A DNA stretch of 49,969 bases, from positions 1 to 49,969 of the forward strand of contig JAUCBJ010000086.1 in the NCBI GenBank assembly GCA_032718475.1. Direction: 5' to 3'. Each line of letters starts with the position of its first letter. Positions within the stretch are counted from its first letter, which is position 1. The notes under the pieces are model-generated. The model was not told the DNA's origin, did no database searches, and was given only the letters and a program-made list of their open reading frames with translations. The position numbers and the translations under genes were made by a program. The DNA is from Nemertoderma westbladi. Taxonomy: Eukaryota > Xenacoelomorpha > Nemertodermatida > Nemertodermatidae. Positions 9,330-21,100 of this stretch are shown here, piece after piece.

Positions 9330-11119
9330 CATAATAAAAAATGCAACTTAGCTACCACTAACAAAAATATAATATGAAGCAAATAATTTCATTATCAAGC
9401 ATGTTTACAAGATATAAGATACGATTACCGAATATTTATAAAAAATGCCCATGATGCACAACCAGATAAATAACAACGAATAGAGCCAAATAACAAATTT
9501 AGTTTCCTTCTATAGGTATTACCCCGTCGTCAAGCGGAATATCTCTTCCCAGACAAAACATTTTACAATCCACAGTGAGTATCGACTGCAATAGGACACA
9601 ACACACTGCTTTGTGTAACTAAAATTAATTATCCTGATCCACCCCTCAACATAGCAGAGTGAGTAACCTTATTGTAGATATACCCTTAGCAAGCACTGGG
9701 AGAGCAATCAGCTTATGGGGTAATACATTAGAAACCAACAGCTTATGTGACTTGGCAACCAACACGTTTTTCTATGACTGTGTATAACATATTAAGCCAT
9801 ATTTCATCACGAACACCAGCTGTTATTTTGCCATTGCTTTTAATTTCGCGACAAAACAATGTCAAAAAACTAAATATATCGAATACCACACATAGAATCG
9901 ATCTGAAATTTTGTAACGCGATTATGAACCACCAATGCAATGTACTTGCAAAATTTCATCAAAATCGCCAGGCAGGAAGTGCCTTAACCTAGATAATTAT
10001 CAGTCAGTATGTCAGTCAGTATGTCAGTCAGTGTAATGTATCCTGAGATTTTTACAGAAAGTATCCCTGAGATTCTTACTTACAGTAAGTATCCCGCTGT
10101 CAAGCGGGCTCCTAATTTAATTGATTAAAACAAATGAAATGAAATGACATGCCGAAGTCCGAACATCCATATACTATAGCGGGGTAAACCACACGCGACC
10201 ACAGTTTATTGGCGGTCTCCAAGCTGATCTCATCCATGGTAGATGGTAACCGTGTAAGCAAGGGGCATACAAGAGGCAATGCCGCGCCGGTGTGATGGTC
10301 ATAGTGCCCCCGGTTTGTGAGTTAGTGGTAGTCAATAAAACACCGATGGTAGGTGAATTTGTTAACGGAGTCAAGGGGAGCCCTGTTGTATAGAAGCTTA
10401 TCTGTTTTACAAAGGTGACCTCTACGCCTGAATTTCATTGCTTTTCATTTGGTAAGATTCGGTTTGTTATGATCGCAGTGCGTGGCTAATTCACCCAGAG
10501 CACACTGCATGTTATTCATGCTTGCATTCTTCAATTAAAAACAGCAGAAATCATACCACTCTGAAATATAAAAGAAGCGCACCCTTCACCAACAATGAAA
10601 CAAAACACCATAACAATAGAATCCACAATCTTTTTGTCTTTTTTCCATGAAGAACATCAGAACTGCAAAATAATAATAGAATAACAACTGGAAGGTCAAA
10701 GTGGCATAAACCCCATATCAATAACATCCTATATTGAAAGACAAAATTATGGGGTTTGATTGGCTGAAAAATTTATTGAACATTATTGCCTCCTTTAGAC
10801 TATAATACAGTAGTAATTAAACATTTTTGAAAATTTCATGACCAGGAGGAGTAGTGGGGTATTTCTTTAATATTCACATAGTAACAAAACCGATCACAAG
10901 CCCCCAGAAACAAAAGGCAGCAGATAATTCGTAAATGAGTGTCAAGAAAAAACCTAAGCAAATATCAGATATCCCCTAATCACTTGACCACCTAAAGACG
11001 GACTAGGTAAATGCAGTCGATTTCAGACATCACAAAACCTCAGTCTGAGATCTAGGATATACTGTAAGGGTCAGGTAGCAATCAGGAAGAAAGGATTATA
11101 AACAACGAAAAGGCTGAAA
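9330..11119. other. Intergenic, no gene recognised
   Basis: AT-rich DNA with short simple repeats (GTCAGTCAGTAT units near 10002-10032) and two related segments around 9521 and 10085 (CGTC/TGTCAAGCGG). Short ORFs (9743-9940, 9747-9992, 10174-10374) occur on both strands without protein-like features. Confidence 0.4.
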
Positions 11120-11640
11120 TTTCAGCCCACTAGCGGTGGACTGGAGAACAGCCGAGGGATTACCGACGGTCAAACAACAACCCCGGTTGTAGGTGGCCTA
11201 CGGTCTAGCTATAGGTGGCCAACGGTCTAGCATGTATTTCTGCTAAGTTTCAGCTTAAACGGAATAAAATGAAGGAAACGGTGGAAAGGTTTAACTTTCA
11301 GACATTTCGCCCTCTAGCGGCAGACTGGAGAATTGTGGATCATCCACTTCTTCACAAAGACGCGAAATGTGGCATATGTAACATATGTAACAAATTTCAG
11401 CTTAAATGAATTATGTAAAATCACGGAAATAGGAGAAGGTCATAGGAGAGGGACTGATCTTAAATAACGGAATGGGTTACGGATTTCACTTTCAGACATT
11501 TCGCCCTCTAGCGGCAGACTAGAGAACTGCAGACGGATTAGTCTTTGAATGATACATCTAGTGGTCTAGTCCTACCTAGTCCTAACTTCCAAGTTTCAGC
11601 TTGAACGGATTACTAACAAAGAAATAGGATTACATATAAT
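11120..11640 (+). repeat. Diverged tandem repeat (about 200-bp period) with a CTCF-like motif
   Basis: The block 'CAGACATTTCGCCCTCTAGC...GGCAGACTGGAGAA' occurs near 11300 and 11490, with a weaker copy near 11125 (CCCACTAGCGGTGGACTGGA). Each is linked to GTTTCAGCTTAAACGGA near 11249, 11393 and 11595. The core CGCCCTCTAGCGGCA read on the minus strand is TGCCGCTAGAGGGCG, very close to the animal CTCF consensus. Retroposon fragments are the simplest origin. Confidence 0.6.
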
Positions 11641-11819
11641 GTTTAGACATAACCCTATAGCGATAGACATCAGCTTTGGATCTTATTGATCCCTACAAAC
11701 TATCAACTCGACAGCTTTAATTCCTACAAAATTATTAGAATGTTAAAATCGTAACGAAGACAACAACGACGATGAAAACAACAACTAACTATGTGTCATA
11801 ATTGCCCACCACTCTAACA

Positions 11820-12016
11820 AGTGTCAGTTCGCTAAGGCTCCGACCCACCCACACCCCTGAGGAAACTGCTACTCAATTACTTACCATTGAAGGGTGACAG
11901 GAAAAGATAAGCGCTGGATAATCCCTTTAAATAATTCGTGCCGAAACTAAAACTCCCCTGCCCATGTGGTGATCGAAACCACGACCTTGGGAGAGATGTG
12001 ACCACTAAGCCAAAGT
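11820..12016 (-). mobile_element. tRNA-derived SINE
   Basis: Read on the minus strand from 12014, the sequence has an A-box-like TGGCTTAGTGG, then, about 35 bases on, a B-box-like GGTTTCGATCACC, the internal RNA polymerase III promoter arrangement of a tRNA-derived head. An unrelated body then runs to about 11820. It is too diverged for a functional tRNA: the T-loop has an extra base and no acceptor stem closes. Exact ends are uncertain. Confidence 0.5.
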
Positions 12017-12299
12017 AGGACATACTATATGCTCATTTTATCATAATCGAAAAAATGCATAGGACGTTATTTTTGTGGAATATGTTATTGGCCTAAATTG
12101 TAAGAAAATTAATATAAGTGACATATAGGCCTACTCCTATTCCACTACCCCACAGGCTTCTTCCCCCAGGTTTATCTCTAATTAGGAACTGACAAGTGTC
12201 ATTGTCAACAACCCTAGTGTTGACAATGAGTGACTGAGTGAGTGATAAAATAGGCCAAATGTAAGGTTACTCGAAAATATTCATACCCAAGGGGCAAAA

Positions 12300-12510
12300 C
12301 TGTGACGCTCTGATTTTCCGAAACAGAAACTCGATAAAATTAAACGAAACTCGTTTATACTCGCTACGATCCCTCACCTTAGTCCCAATACCTTGGATGG
12401 GCCACGACGATGTTGGGCTGGGGGTCTAGGTTTGGGACGCTCTGATTGGCCGAAACTGAAACTCGATAAATTTCTACTAGAATAAAACGAAACTCGTCCA
12501 TTTTAATTCA
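12300..12510 (+). repeat. Duplicated segment of about 60 bp
   Basis: Two copies of 'GACGCTCTGATT..CCGAAAC.GAAACTCGATAAA..AAACGAAACTCGT' start near 12303 and 12438. Part of the unit (AAATTAAACGAAACT) also occurs inside the transposon at about 4415, so this is probably a dispersed repeat. Confidence 0.7.
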
Positions 12511-12639
12511 TTATTTGCCTATACTTTAAGGTATTTTACTATTAGTAGCTTGACTTTAAATCATATATAATTATCTTTCAATTAAAGCTGTTCTTGCTGT
12601 TCCACATTTAGGAAGGATATATATAAAATTATAACTTAC

Positions 12640-14639
12640 CGGATTGATTACTTTGATCTTAATTTCCACCTTATCGAGTGGATACAAATCCGCGTACGAT
12701 CTCCAATATACAGACGAATATCCATCCTTAGCGCTATTTAAGTCAGTTCCCCAGACGCACATTCCAGCAACAAACCACCACCCTGACTTATATTGACGGC
12801 TGCAGTTTGTCTCATCGTCATCTTCTGGCAAAATAGGCCCCGAGTCGTCCCCTGACTCCCTAAACACGCCGCTTTCATGATCGAAGGTACTGAAAGGATT
12901 TCCATTGGGATAATCTTTTCTTTGGGCTTCCTCCACGGGTTTATGGAAAGGATTCCGACCCTGCTCACCCGCAATCATATCACCTGCATTGCCAGAATAA
13001 CCCGATGCCTTTAATCTATAATTAGTTGCTGCTGAACCTACACTGAACTTTTCATAGCGAGCATGCACGTGTTCCTGAGTGCAAAAGGGTAATGTAAAGT
13101 TGTTAAATTGTTCAAATCGTCCAGAGCAAAGGTACTTCCAATAGACGTCATCGCTATGGCTTCTATCTACCCATATATCTATTCGCATGGGAACCCCGCC
13201 TTTAGAAATTTCGTGGATCGCCTCCAACCCAAGGAAGAAGTTAGTACGCACATCACCAAATCCCGAGGTGTAGTTTACCCAGTTGCGGAAGAAGTCGACC
13301 GATTTGTCAACTCGTCGTTGGATAACTAACCAAGGTCCCCCGTCCGTGTCCAGATCGCAATAAACGAACCCATCAAGAGAATAAAGTTTATTTATATAAA
13401 GGCCGGATTTATCATTGTCATTGAGAAATGTGCAGGGAAATTCAAGGCGTATCAAATCATCCAGATCTGCTAATGTTTTAGTCATTGTCTCATCATGCAT
13501 GTAATCTACGTTAAGCAACATGTTCTCATACATGAGTATCGCCATTTCTTTAGCTGCTTTTTCTGCCTTGTCTTTGTTCTAAAAAGTAGAAAATAAAATT
13601 GAAAAGTAAATAAAAGCAATTCATGGAGATAGGGTGATGGTGCCACACGCTACTGGCTCCAGAAGTATAATAATAATACCGTTTTAGGTATAAAGCCAAT
13701 AATGTCCCTAAATCAGCTTCCAAATTTACTGGAAACTGGAATCCATTTAATATAAATTTATCAATATATAAATGATATAAATTTATTTAGTAGCATCTCT
13801 ATTAGTTAGCATTAGTTATTTATCAGAAACTCATAAGCTATAATATTATGTAATGATAATTAAACATTTACTCATAATCTTTTTTCGTATTTTCATTAAC
13901 TAAATACTTTTCGTTCATGTCGAATGACGAAATTGCAGTGAAAAGTCATGAAAGGTTGTGAAACAATTTATAGCAATTAAAATATTTAACGAAAATTATA
14001 TATCTAAAAAAGGTATTGTGTAAACCACTAACATCTACCACTGCATCTTCTCTCCTTTCAAATACCGAGATTTCTTCGTTTTCATGTAATCCACAAACTT
14101 GCTATGAAATAACAAATAACACCTGGTTAACAATCATGTTTAAAGACGAAAGATATAAGATCAAGGCCAGGCACGGTACTAGACACAGACACGCTATTAT
14201 ACAACATAATTCATTGGGTTTTATGGATTAATATACACTATATTGTTATTAAATATTCAGCTGAATAGACCTACTGTATTTTCAAAAATAAATTGTAATA
14301 AGTTCTATTATTGACTTTTGTTTTGTGGCGTTTTATTAAACTAAAGTAGGCCTACACCACTAATAACCTGCTCACTTCTCAAAATTATTAATTTAACATT
14401 GAGAAGAGATATTATTTCGCTGAGACGGCCAAGGGGCTGGCCACCCTTTTGTCTAAATATTTATTGATAATCCAAAAAAAAACTACAGTATTATAATTAT
14501 TTCATTGACATTGCAGTTTCGTTTAGAAAAAAGATAATAAAACTTTAATGTAAAACCTGGTTGAACTCACGTTTTCGCTCTCTGTGTTCAGAGCGAATAC
14601 AGCGAGAGCAGGGACGAATAACAGTATGAATGAATCCAT
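12640..14639 (-). CDS. Secreted fibrinogen-related protein (FReD), partial gene model
   Basis: Exon 1 is 14639-14571: ATG then 23 codons of a signal peptide (hydrophobic FILLFVPALAVFAL), ending at a GTGAGT donor. Exon 2 is 13578-12640: preceded by a CTACTTTTTAG acceptor, both boundaries phase 0, 313 codons, ending at a GTAAGT donor right after KVINP. The fibrinogen C-terminal fold shows as GFVYCDLDTDGGPWLVIQRR, then FFRNWVNYTSGFGD, NFFLGLEAIHEIS, the NCSRQYKSGWWF..GMCVWGTDLN block, and a final VEIKIK strand. There is an acidic insertion (DDSGPILPEDDDE) before the NCS motif, and the usual Ca-site region is altered. Family members are extracellular lectins and immune recognition proteins. I expect a short last exon below 12640 but could not identify it. 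Without splicing the frame ends at 12571. Confidence 0.75.
13581..14570 (-). other. Intron 1 of the fibrinogen-related gene
   Basis: A GTGAGT...TTTTTAG intron of 990 bp, AT-rich. It contains no other gene I can support. The plus-strand ORF at 14016-14231 has no recognisable features. Confidence 0.65.
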
Positions 14640-15599
14640 GTATGCCTACATATACTGAATATTTCGCCTTAAAATCTTAAAAATCTACAATATTATTTCT
14701 TATTCTTACACTTTTTTATGTTTCTCAATAATATTTTGTTTGTAAAAAATATTAAAGAGTCATAATATTTTATCTCTAAATTAGTGCTTGATGAGCAGGG
14801 CAAATTAATGTGATATGTAATGTATGGCAAGATAAATATATATTACACAAAGCTGAAATTATTTTATATATGGCATAGAGTATGATGATGTAGAATTTGT
14901 ATACATACTGTTAAACAACCATAACCCTTATGCTAGCCTACATGTGCAAAAAATTATACTAAAAGTAGTAGCTATAAATCACAAGAAACATAAGGATTGT
15001 TCTATGTGAGCACATGTTTCTCTCATTACGGATACAGTTCCAGCACATTAACATGACAGTAATTACACAACATTGAAAAGCAAATGTTTAGATTTGACAG
15101 TAAGTAGTTCTACACTTAATACTGGACAGTAATTCTAAAACTAATCCACAGCTGTGGGCGAATAGGCCACCCCCCCCCCCCCCCCCCCCCCATTCAATCG
15201 CTACTTTGAATCACAATCAGACCCTATACAACAACATTGAACAGTCACATTAGTCCACCAAAGTTTGACATTTGAACGGAGCCGCTTCCGCTTTGCAAGA
15301 TATTGCTTAGGTTTTTTTTATAATTTTGAAAAAACTTGTCTAGATACAACTTGTCCTGTAACCATCTTAAACTTTTGTTTATTGCTTTGATGCACCCAGA
15401 TTAATTTTAGCACTTTAACTGGGGGGGAAGTGTCCGGGGGGCAAGTGTCCGGGGGAGAAGTGTCCGGGGGGAAGTGTCCTACTTGGGCGGGGGGGGAAGT
15501 GTCCGGGGGGGAACTGTCCGGGGAGAACTGTCCGGGGGGGGGGGGAAGTGTCCTAGATCCCCTCATAGAGATAATATGCATTGTGGACACGGCCCTTGA
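14640..15599. other. Intergenic, with C and G homopolymer-rich repeats
   Basis: Upstream of the fibrinogen-related gene. It holds a run of 22 C at 15170-15191. At 15419-15553 there is a G-rich tandem repeat with several copies of GGGGGAAGTGTCCGGGGG, which reads as PPDTSPPDTCPP on the minus strand. No gene recognised. Confidence 0.6.
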
Positions 15600-15770
15600 C
15601 TTTCTTGAGAATACTCGTAAAGGATACTGACTGGCCTTGAATGATCTAGCGAAAGTCATGGGTAATAGGGAGTTTTGGTGGGCGCAATTTTGTCGACAAT
15701 CCTGCATAGCCTTCTTAATATATTATATGTAAACATAATGTGGAAGCTGTAAAGCAGCATGTCGACAGGA
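15600..15770 (+). mobile_element. RTE-type retrotransposon 3' end relic
   Basis: The segment from GACTGGCCTTGAATGATCTA to GTAAAGCAGCATG corresponds to the last coding codons and 3' UTR of the copy at 16050-17070 ([18 protein letters not shown]... then AGCAGCAT). It is diverged and frameshifted. Confidence 0.6.
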
Positions 15771-16049
15771 CTATAGGCAGTGCGCCATCCCAGTACCATC
15801 CACCATAGTAATAATGATATCTATTTTATCCACATTAATGTTGTAAAAACCGGTTACAAACGTGTAGAAGAGGAGGAAGAGCAGCTTTATTCTAAATCGT
15901 AATTCCCCTGTGACCTCGTTAGCATTATTTTAGGCACGCAAGGAGAGCTAAAGCTATTAGCTTTATTGACCTAGTCTCACAATAATGTCGCTTTAAAAGT
16001 GTCAACGTTTTGGACAACTTGGTCTTCAACTAGCACCTACATTGTGAGC

Positions 16050-17070
16050 AGTGGGACCATCGAGCCCATTTTGGCACGGATGCGATGGTTTGGATGCGAT
16101 GCGATGGGTATACGATGGTTTGACAAGATTTGTGTCTACTGTTGACGGTGACACAGAGCCATTTGAAGTGTTATGGGGCGTCCTCCAGGGAGACACACTT
16201 GCACCATTCTTGTTCATAATTGTGGTTGACTATGTTCTACGCATGTCCTTAGATCATCATAATGATGATGGGGTGATGATAACTCCACCTACAGTACTGG
16301 CTCCAGAAGTCGAGGAAATCCTGCCAAGTAACTAACTGATCTAGACTTTGCTGATGACTTAGGAGTTGTTTGACAGTTAACTTTGAAAGTCCTCAGCAAG
16401 TCTCTGATCGGATGAACATAAGCTCAAAGGATGGTATGCTTGAGCATGTGGACGACTTTTGTTACCTGGGATCATGGATCCGGAAGTCAGGTGAGTCGAA
16501 TACGTAAGGGAAAGGCATGGGCAGCCTTGAATAGGCTTTCTAGGATTTGGAAATCACCGAGAATTAATCGGAAACTTAAGGTCCGATTATTTAGAGCAGC
16601 AGTAGTTCCAGTACTCCTCTATGGGAGTCCATGCTGGGCTCTAACTGCTGAGGACACTAAATCTCTGGATGGCACATTCACACGAATGCTACGCCGGGTT
16701 CATTGTGTCAAGTACAATGCACACATCTCCAACCAGACACTATATAACATTGGAGGTGTCTCATTGGTTCCCCCAAGCTTGACACTAGAACAACGACTCC
16801 GCTTTGCAGCACATTGCTTTCGCCGTGAGGCCCAGCCAGTGCATAATCTTGTACTTTGGCAGCCTCATGGAGTGAATAAGCATGGTGGACAGCCCATGAC
16901 TTTCTTGAGACGCATCTTAAAGGACACTGGCCTTGAAGATGCGGATGATCTAGCAAATGTCATGGGTGATAGGGAGTTGTGGCGGCGCAATTTTGTCGAT
17001 AAACCGGCACAGCATTCTTAAAAATGCAGCTGCAATGCAGCATACCGGTACTGATCCTAGTAGTAGTACA
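16050..17070 (+). pseudogene. RTE-type non-LTR retrotransposon, 5'-truncated and broken
   Basis: Frame 16051-16335 holds part of the reverse transcriptase palm ([20 protein letters not shown]). A second frame, about 16431-17021, holds the C-terminal part, with [10 protein letters not shown], the MLRRVH block and HCFRR...[12 protein letters not shown]. These are the RT and post-RT regions of RTE-like elements. LDFADDLGV, between the two, is out of frame and followed by a stop, and there are internal deletions compared with the copy at 22640-24060. No endonuclease domain. The 3' UTR carries AATGCAGCTGCAATGCAGCA, which the copy at 44793-45170 shares, and ends in TAGTAGTAC-like repeats. Confidence 0.8.
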
Positions 17071-18068
17071 TTGTGAGCAACGTCGAACTTTTTCACAGTT
17101 TAAACGTCGCGACAACAATTTTATAGCAACTTCGTGTTTCCACGGATATGCTTCACCAAGTTCACCTTTTTCAAACTCTTGTATCTAAAGAATAAAAGCG
17201 AAAATAAAAATTCTGACTCACCCAGGAATGAAGATGAAGGTTCTAATTTCATTCGATCTCATCAAGATTTCTATAAAAAGGTTTGGGGGTGAGGTACCTG
17301 AAAAAATACACTATATTCCAGGACCTGGTGTACTGTATTGTGGCCTGTAATTTATTAATGTAGAGAACCTTTATACAGTATCACGAGAAAGGATTGCATT
17401 CGTATGGGGAGATCGAGGGAAACGTGACTATTGGTTGAGGGGGGGGGGGGGGGGGGGGGGGGGGGGTGGATGGGGTTTAATACTAGTTTATCTTCGCAAC
17501 AGGCGCACCTCATGTGTCAAAACATCATGTTTCTTTGACTTTGAGTTGAGCCAGTCTTCGATTTGATTTTTTGATTTGGAATTTGGTGATAAGGGACATT
17601 TTTAATTTAAACCACAAAATTAAACAAATCCCTAAGATAGACAAAAAAAACAGGGGTTTTATACTATATTCATATGTTATTGACATTTAATCCATCTTTT
17701 ATACATACAGATATTATGTTCGACAAACCAGCATACCACAACCAACACTAAGCAGAATCAGTAACAGTAACAACAAATCATGGAGTAATAAATTAATTGT
17801 ATTAATTTACACTAAATGCAATGGAAATTGTATTCATATTTATTCAGAACGGAATCGAGTTCGGGTGCAGTGGTTTGATGTTCATAAGTTTCCGCATCCC
17901 AGGTATGAACTCTCTCGAATGTACACACGTCAACTATCTGGTAATTCGGGAGGAGGCAAATTTAAATCACTATTTAATCAGTAGTATCCTAGCAACGCCC
18001 TAAACTTATTGTATATATAACTGCGGTACCGGTACAGGTACCTAGTAATCATGATCATCTGATGAAAC
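17071..18068. other. Upstream region of SPAG17, with a poly-G run
   Basis: No gene. It contains 28 consecutive G at 17439-17466. A TATATATAAC stretch near 18010, about 55 bases before the SPAG17 ATG, could act as a TATA-like element, but nothing else supports a precise promoter. Confidence 0.4.
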
Positions 18069-18158
18069 ATGCCGCCAAAGAGAAATAAAAGCGCTGAAAA
18101 GGGTGTCGGTGGGCCACCGAAGTGGGAAGCTGGACTACTGGCAGCTACGTTTGAAGAT
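18069..18158 (+). CDS. SPAG17: SPAG17 exon 1 (start codon)
   Basis: Thirty codons from ATG, ending TTTGAAGAT before the GTAGGT donor, phase 0. A second possible donor 5 bases on (GTATAA) would break the frame with exon 2, which supports this choice. Confidence 0.82.
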
Positions 18159-21100
18159 GTAGGTATAATAATATGTTTATATGTAACATGTAGGCCTATA
18201 TGTGTGTAGTATAGTTCATTTGTAATTAATAGCAGGCCTAAACATTCTGATATTTTGAACTTAATTTAGGCCTAAGGTTGCAGCAGAAAAATTTACCGGT
18301 CACCGGTAGCCTTTATCATAAAAATCATAGTATACTACGGTAGTTTATTACCATAACGAGTTACCAATACAAATACCGGTATAAACATTTTTACCTCAAT
18401 GATCTACAACCATAACCATACTGTAGGATAGGCCTCAAGGCCATTCTGCAAGTAACACTGGCTCTTGTAAAGACAACCGCTAATTTGAATTGTATTTTGG
18501 GACCTGGTTTGTTCTTAACCGGTTACTGTATTACATTACCGTATACATAATTACTTGCGAGACGAGCGGGGGCGGAAGTTTTCGACTCCATCCCAAATGG
18601 ATAAATCAACAACGTTAATTAATCATCAATGAATGGAATGAAACAGGTTGCAATGGCAGGAGGCAGGGTGTTCTACCCAAAAGATTAATCGACCGCCAAT
18701 GACTCTGAGTGACTCGTAAGCAGAACAACGCTATCTACTTTTATAAAACTACCGGTAGGTTTTATATTCTACTTTTATGGAAAGTAAAGGATTATGCTTC
18801 TCTGCATACGGGTGCATTTACCTTATTCCACTGGGGAGACTTGAAAGAAACTCCACGAGTAACACTATAGTCACATATAACCTCTACTCTAAATCGAGCA
18901 CGTGATACAGGGCCACGAGAAGAACACAGTTCTCATCTACAACAATCTTTTTAAACAGACAGTCCTCGTCTTTTAGATGTAAATAAGTGTGAAGTGCATA
19001 TGAGTGTGAGTAGACGATTAATGTTAATAATTATTGATGCAGGAGAATTGGTCGGCGTTGTTGGTATTTATTGTTCCCAATCGGTTTGAAGATACAGAGA
19101 ACGTTGAGACGCTAATCGAAGCTGTCAACCAAGGAACTAGGAGGTTGTTTTCTGTTATATCGAGAGAAAAACTATTCAAGGAGGTAAGTCGTACCAGTGG
19201 TCCCATTATGAATCTAGTCTAGATGGGGGGACCACCCTCTTTGTGTCAAAGTAAAAGTGACACTCTCGGTGTCGGTAGGCATTTCTTGTCCCCAGCCAGT
19301 GTTTTTAACCGGAGTTCGTTTTATCTGTTACGCTCTCACTCTCAAGTTAATTATAATCAGGCGGCTTATTTTTTGTAGAGGAAGCATGGCCATCTAAATG
19401 GCCCTGAGAAGAAGTCTAGAGTCACTTAGCTATTTCAATTCAATGCAGATTTTTTTTTGCTGCTGTGCTGCGGCGGCCTGGGGCAGGGCCGATAGAGGAA
19501 AAAGCGGCCTCTCGGAAATTGTAATTGTGGAAAATCCCCCTTTATAGTTTGATGTGAAACTGTCTACCCCCACCCCCCTTCCCCGCCCCATTTGAAAAAT
19601 AATTATTTATTACAAGGGAAAAGGTATAAGTTTTCTTCATTTTTCTCGAGACATTTTATTTACCGAGCGCCAGCGTGATTAATAAAGGGTCGAGAGAATA
19701 TTGAAAGTAAATATGTACTAAGTTTTTTTACCATGTAATATATAATTTTATTCTTAAATTGGTACTGTTTTTGTTGCTCAAATCTGTTACAAAAGTAGAG
19801 CGATATACTACAGTAGGCCTACAGTTAGTGTTACAAAATAAATTAAATTGAACTGCAGTATTTTACTTATTGCTTCCATAGTTACTGCGATTCAAATTAT
19901 TGTACTCTTCAACTCCTGATGCTTGCTGCCTTACTCAATGTTATATAATTTAGTGTTCTCGAATATTTACTATTACGTAACTAGAGAGCCCATGTGAAGA
20001 ATACCAGGATTTCACTTTTCGGTCGACTTTTTATTGGAATTTTATATATGAAGATTTTTTATTTTTTTTTAATTTGCACATTTAACATCTTCTACTTTGA
20101 TGCTCTTTTCAACACATACTCTATAATAAAATTTAAGCACTTTCACCAAAAAATATTTTATTTTACTTTTTTTTTGGTGGGAAAATAAGTAAAATCAACG
20201 CTATCCACTGAGTGACTTTTTCCATAGGGAGAAAAAGTGCTCCATTATCTCCCTATGTTGGGGTATATTCGAGCCTTAAAATAATCATTTACGAATAAAA
20301 CTGTTTGATAAAATTGGAGGGTGAAAGAGGAAGAAACCAATAGATCACCCCATGAACCACTGGTTCACCCCTTGAACCACTGGTTCACCCCATGAACCTC
20401 TGGTTCACCCCATGAACCACAGGTTCACCTCACGAACCACTGGTTCACCCAGCGAATCACTGGTTCACCCCTTGAACCACTGGTTCACCCCATGAACCTC
20501 TGGTTCACCCCACGAACCACAGGTTCACCTCACGAACCACTGGTTCACCCAGCGAATCACTGGTTCACCCCACGAACCACTGGTTCACCCAACGAACCAC
20601 TGGTTCACCCCACGAACCACTGGTTCACCCCACGAACCACTGGTTCATCCCACGAACCACTGGTTCACCCCATGAATAAATTAATGTTCTGGTCTGGAAT
20701 GGATATTTATGATTTTGTGACTTTCCCTCCTGTTGACAACCATGAAGGGCCGGCCACCTTATTTTGTTTCGCTGGCATAGCTGACATAACATTGTACAGT
20801 TAGTAGGTACGCAATGCACTAATTGTGTATAAGCACAAAGTTATAGATTTGTACCCTGAAAGAAGTTATTGATTGCTACATTATGGCTCCACCATCAGTA
20901 TTCTGCTTTGTTGAATCAAGCAAAGCTTTTGATAAAGTTCAACATGATAAACTTTTTGATAAGCTAATTACTTTCATTATTGTAATAAAATTGATTCCTA
21001 GACTGTTTAAGTCCCATAACTGATCATATTATCCTTCATTCATTGTGCTTTTTTTGTAAACTTGTTTCTAATTCATCGTTTCGTTTATTTTTTGTTTATA

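Noticed and set aside
11941-12016. A tRNA gene
   Set aside because: A- and B-box-like elements exist but the cloverleaf does not close and a SINE-like body follows; called as SINE.
15318-15707. 129-codon Pro/Ser/Asp-rich minus-strand ORF
   Set aside because: Generated by the GGGGGAAGTGTCC repeat; its ends are in an RTE relic.
20492-20803. 103-codon ORF with [12 protein letters not shown] repeats
   Set aside because: Translation of the 20-bp minisatellite.
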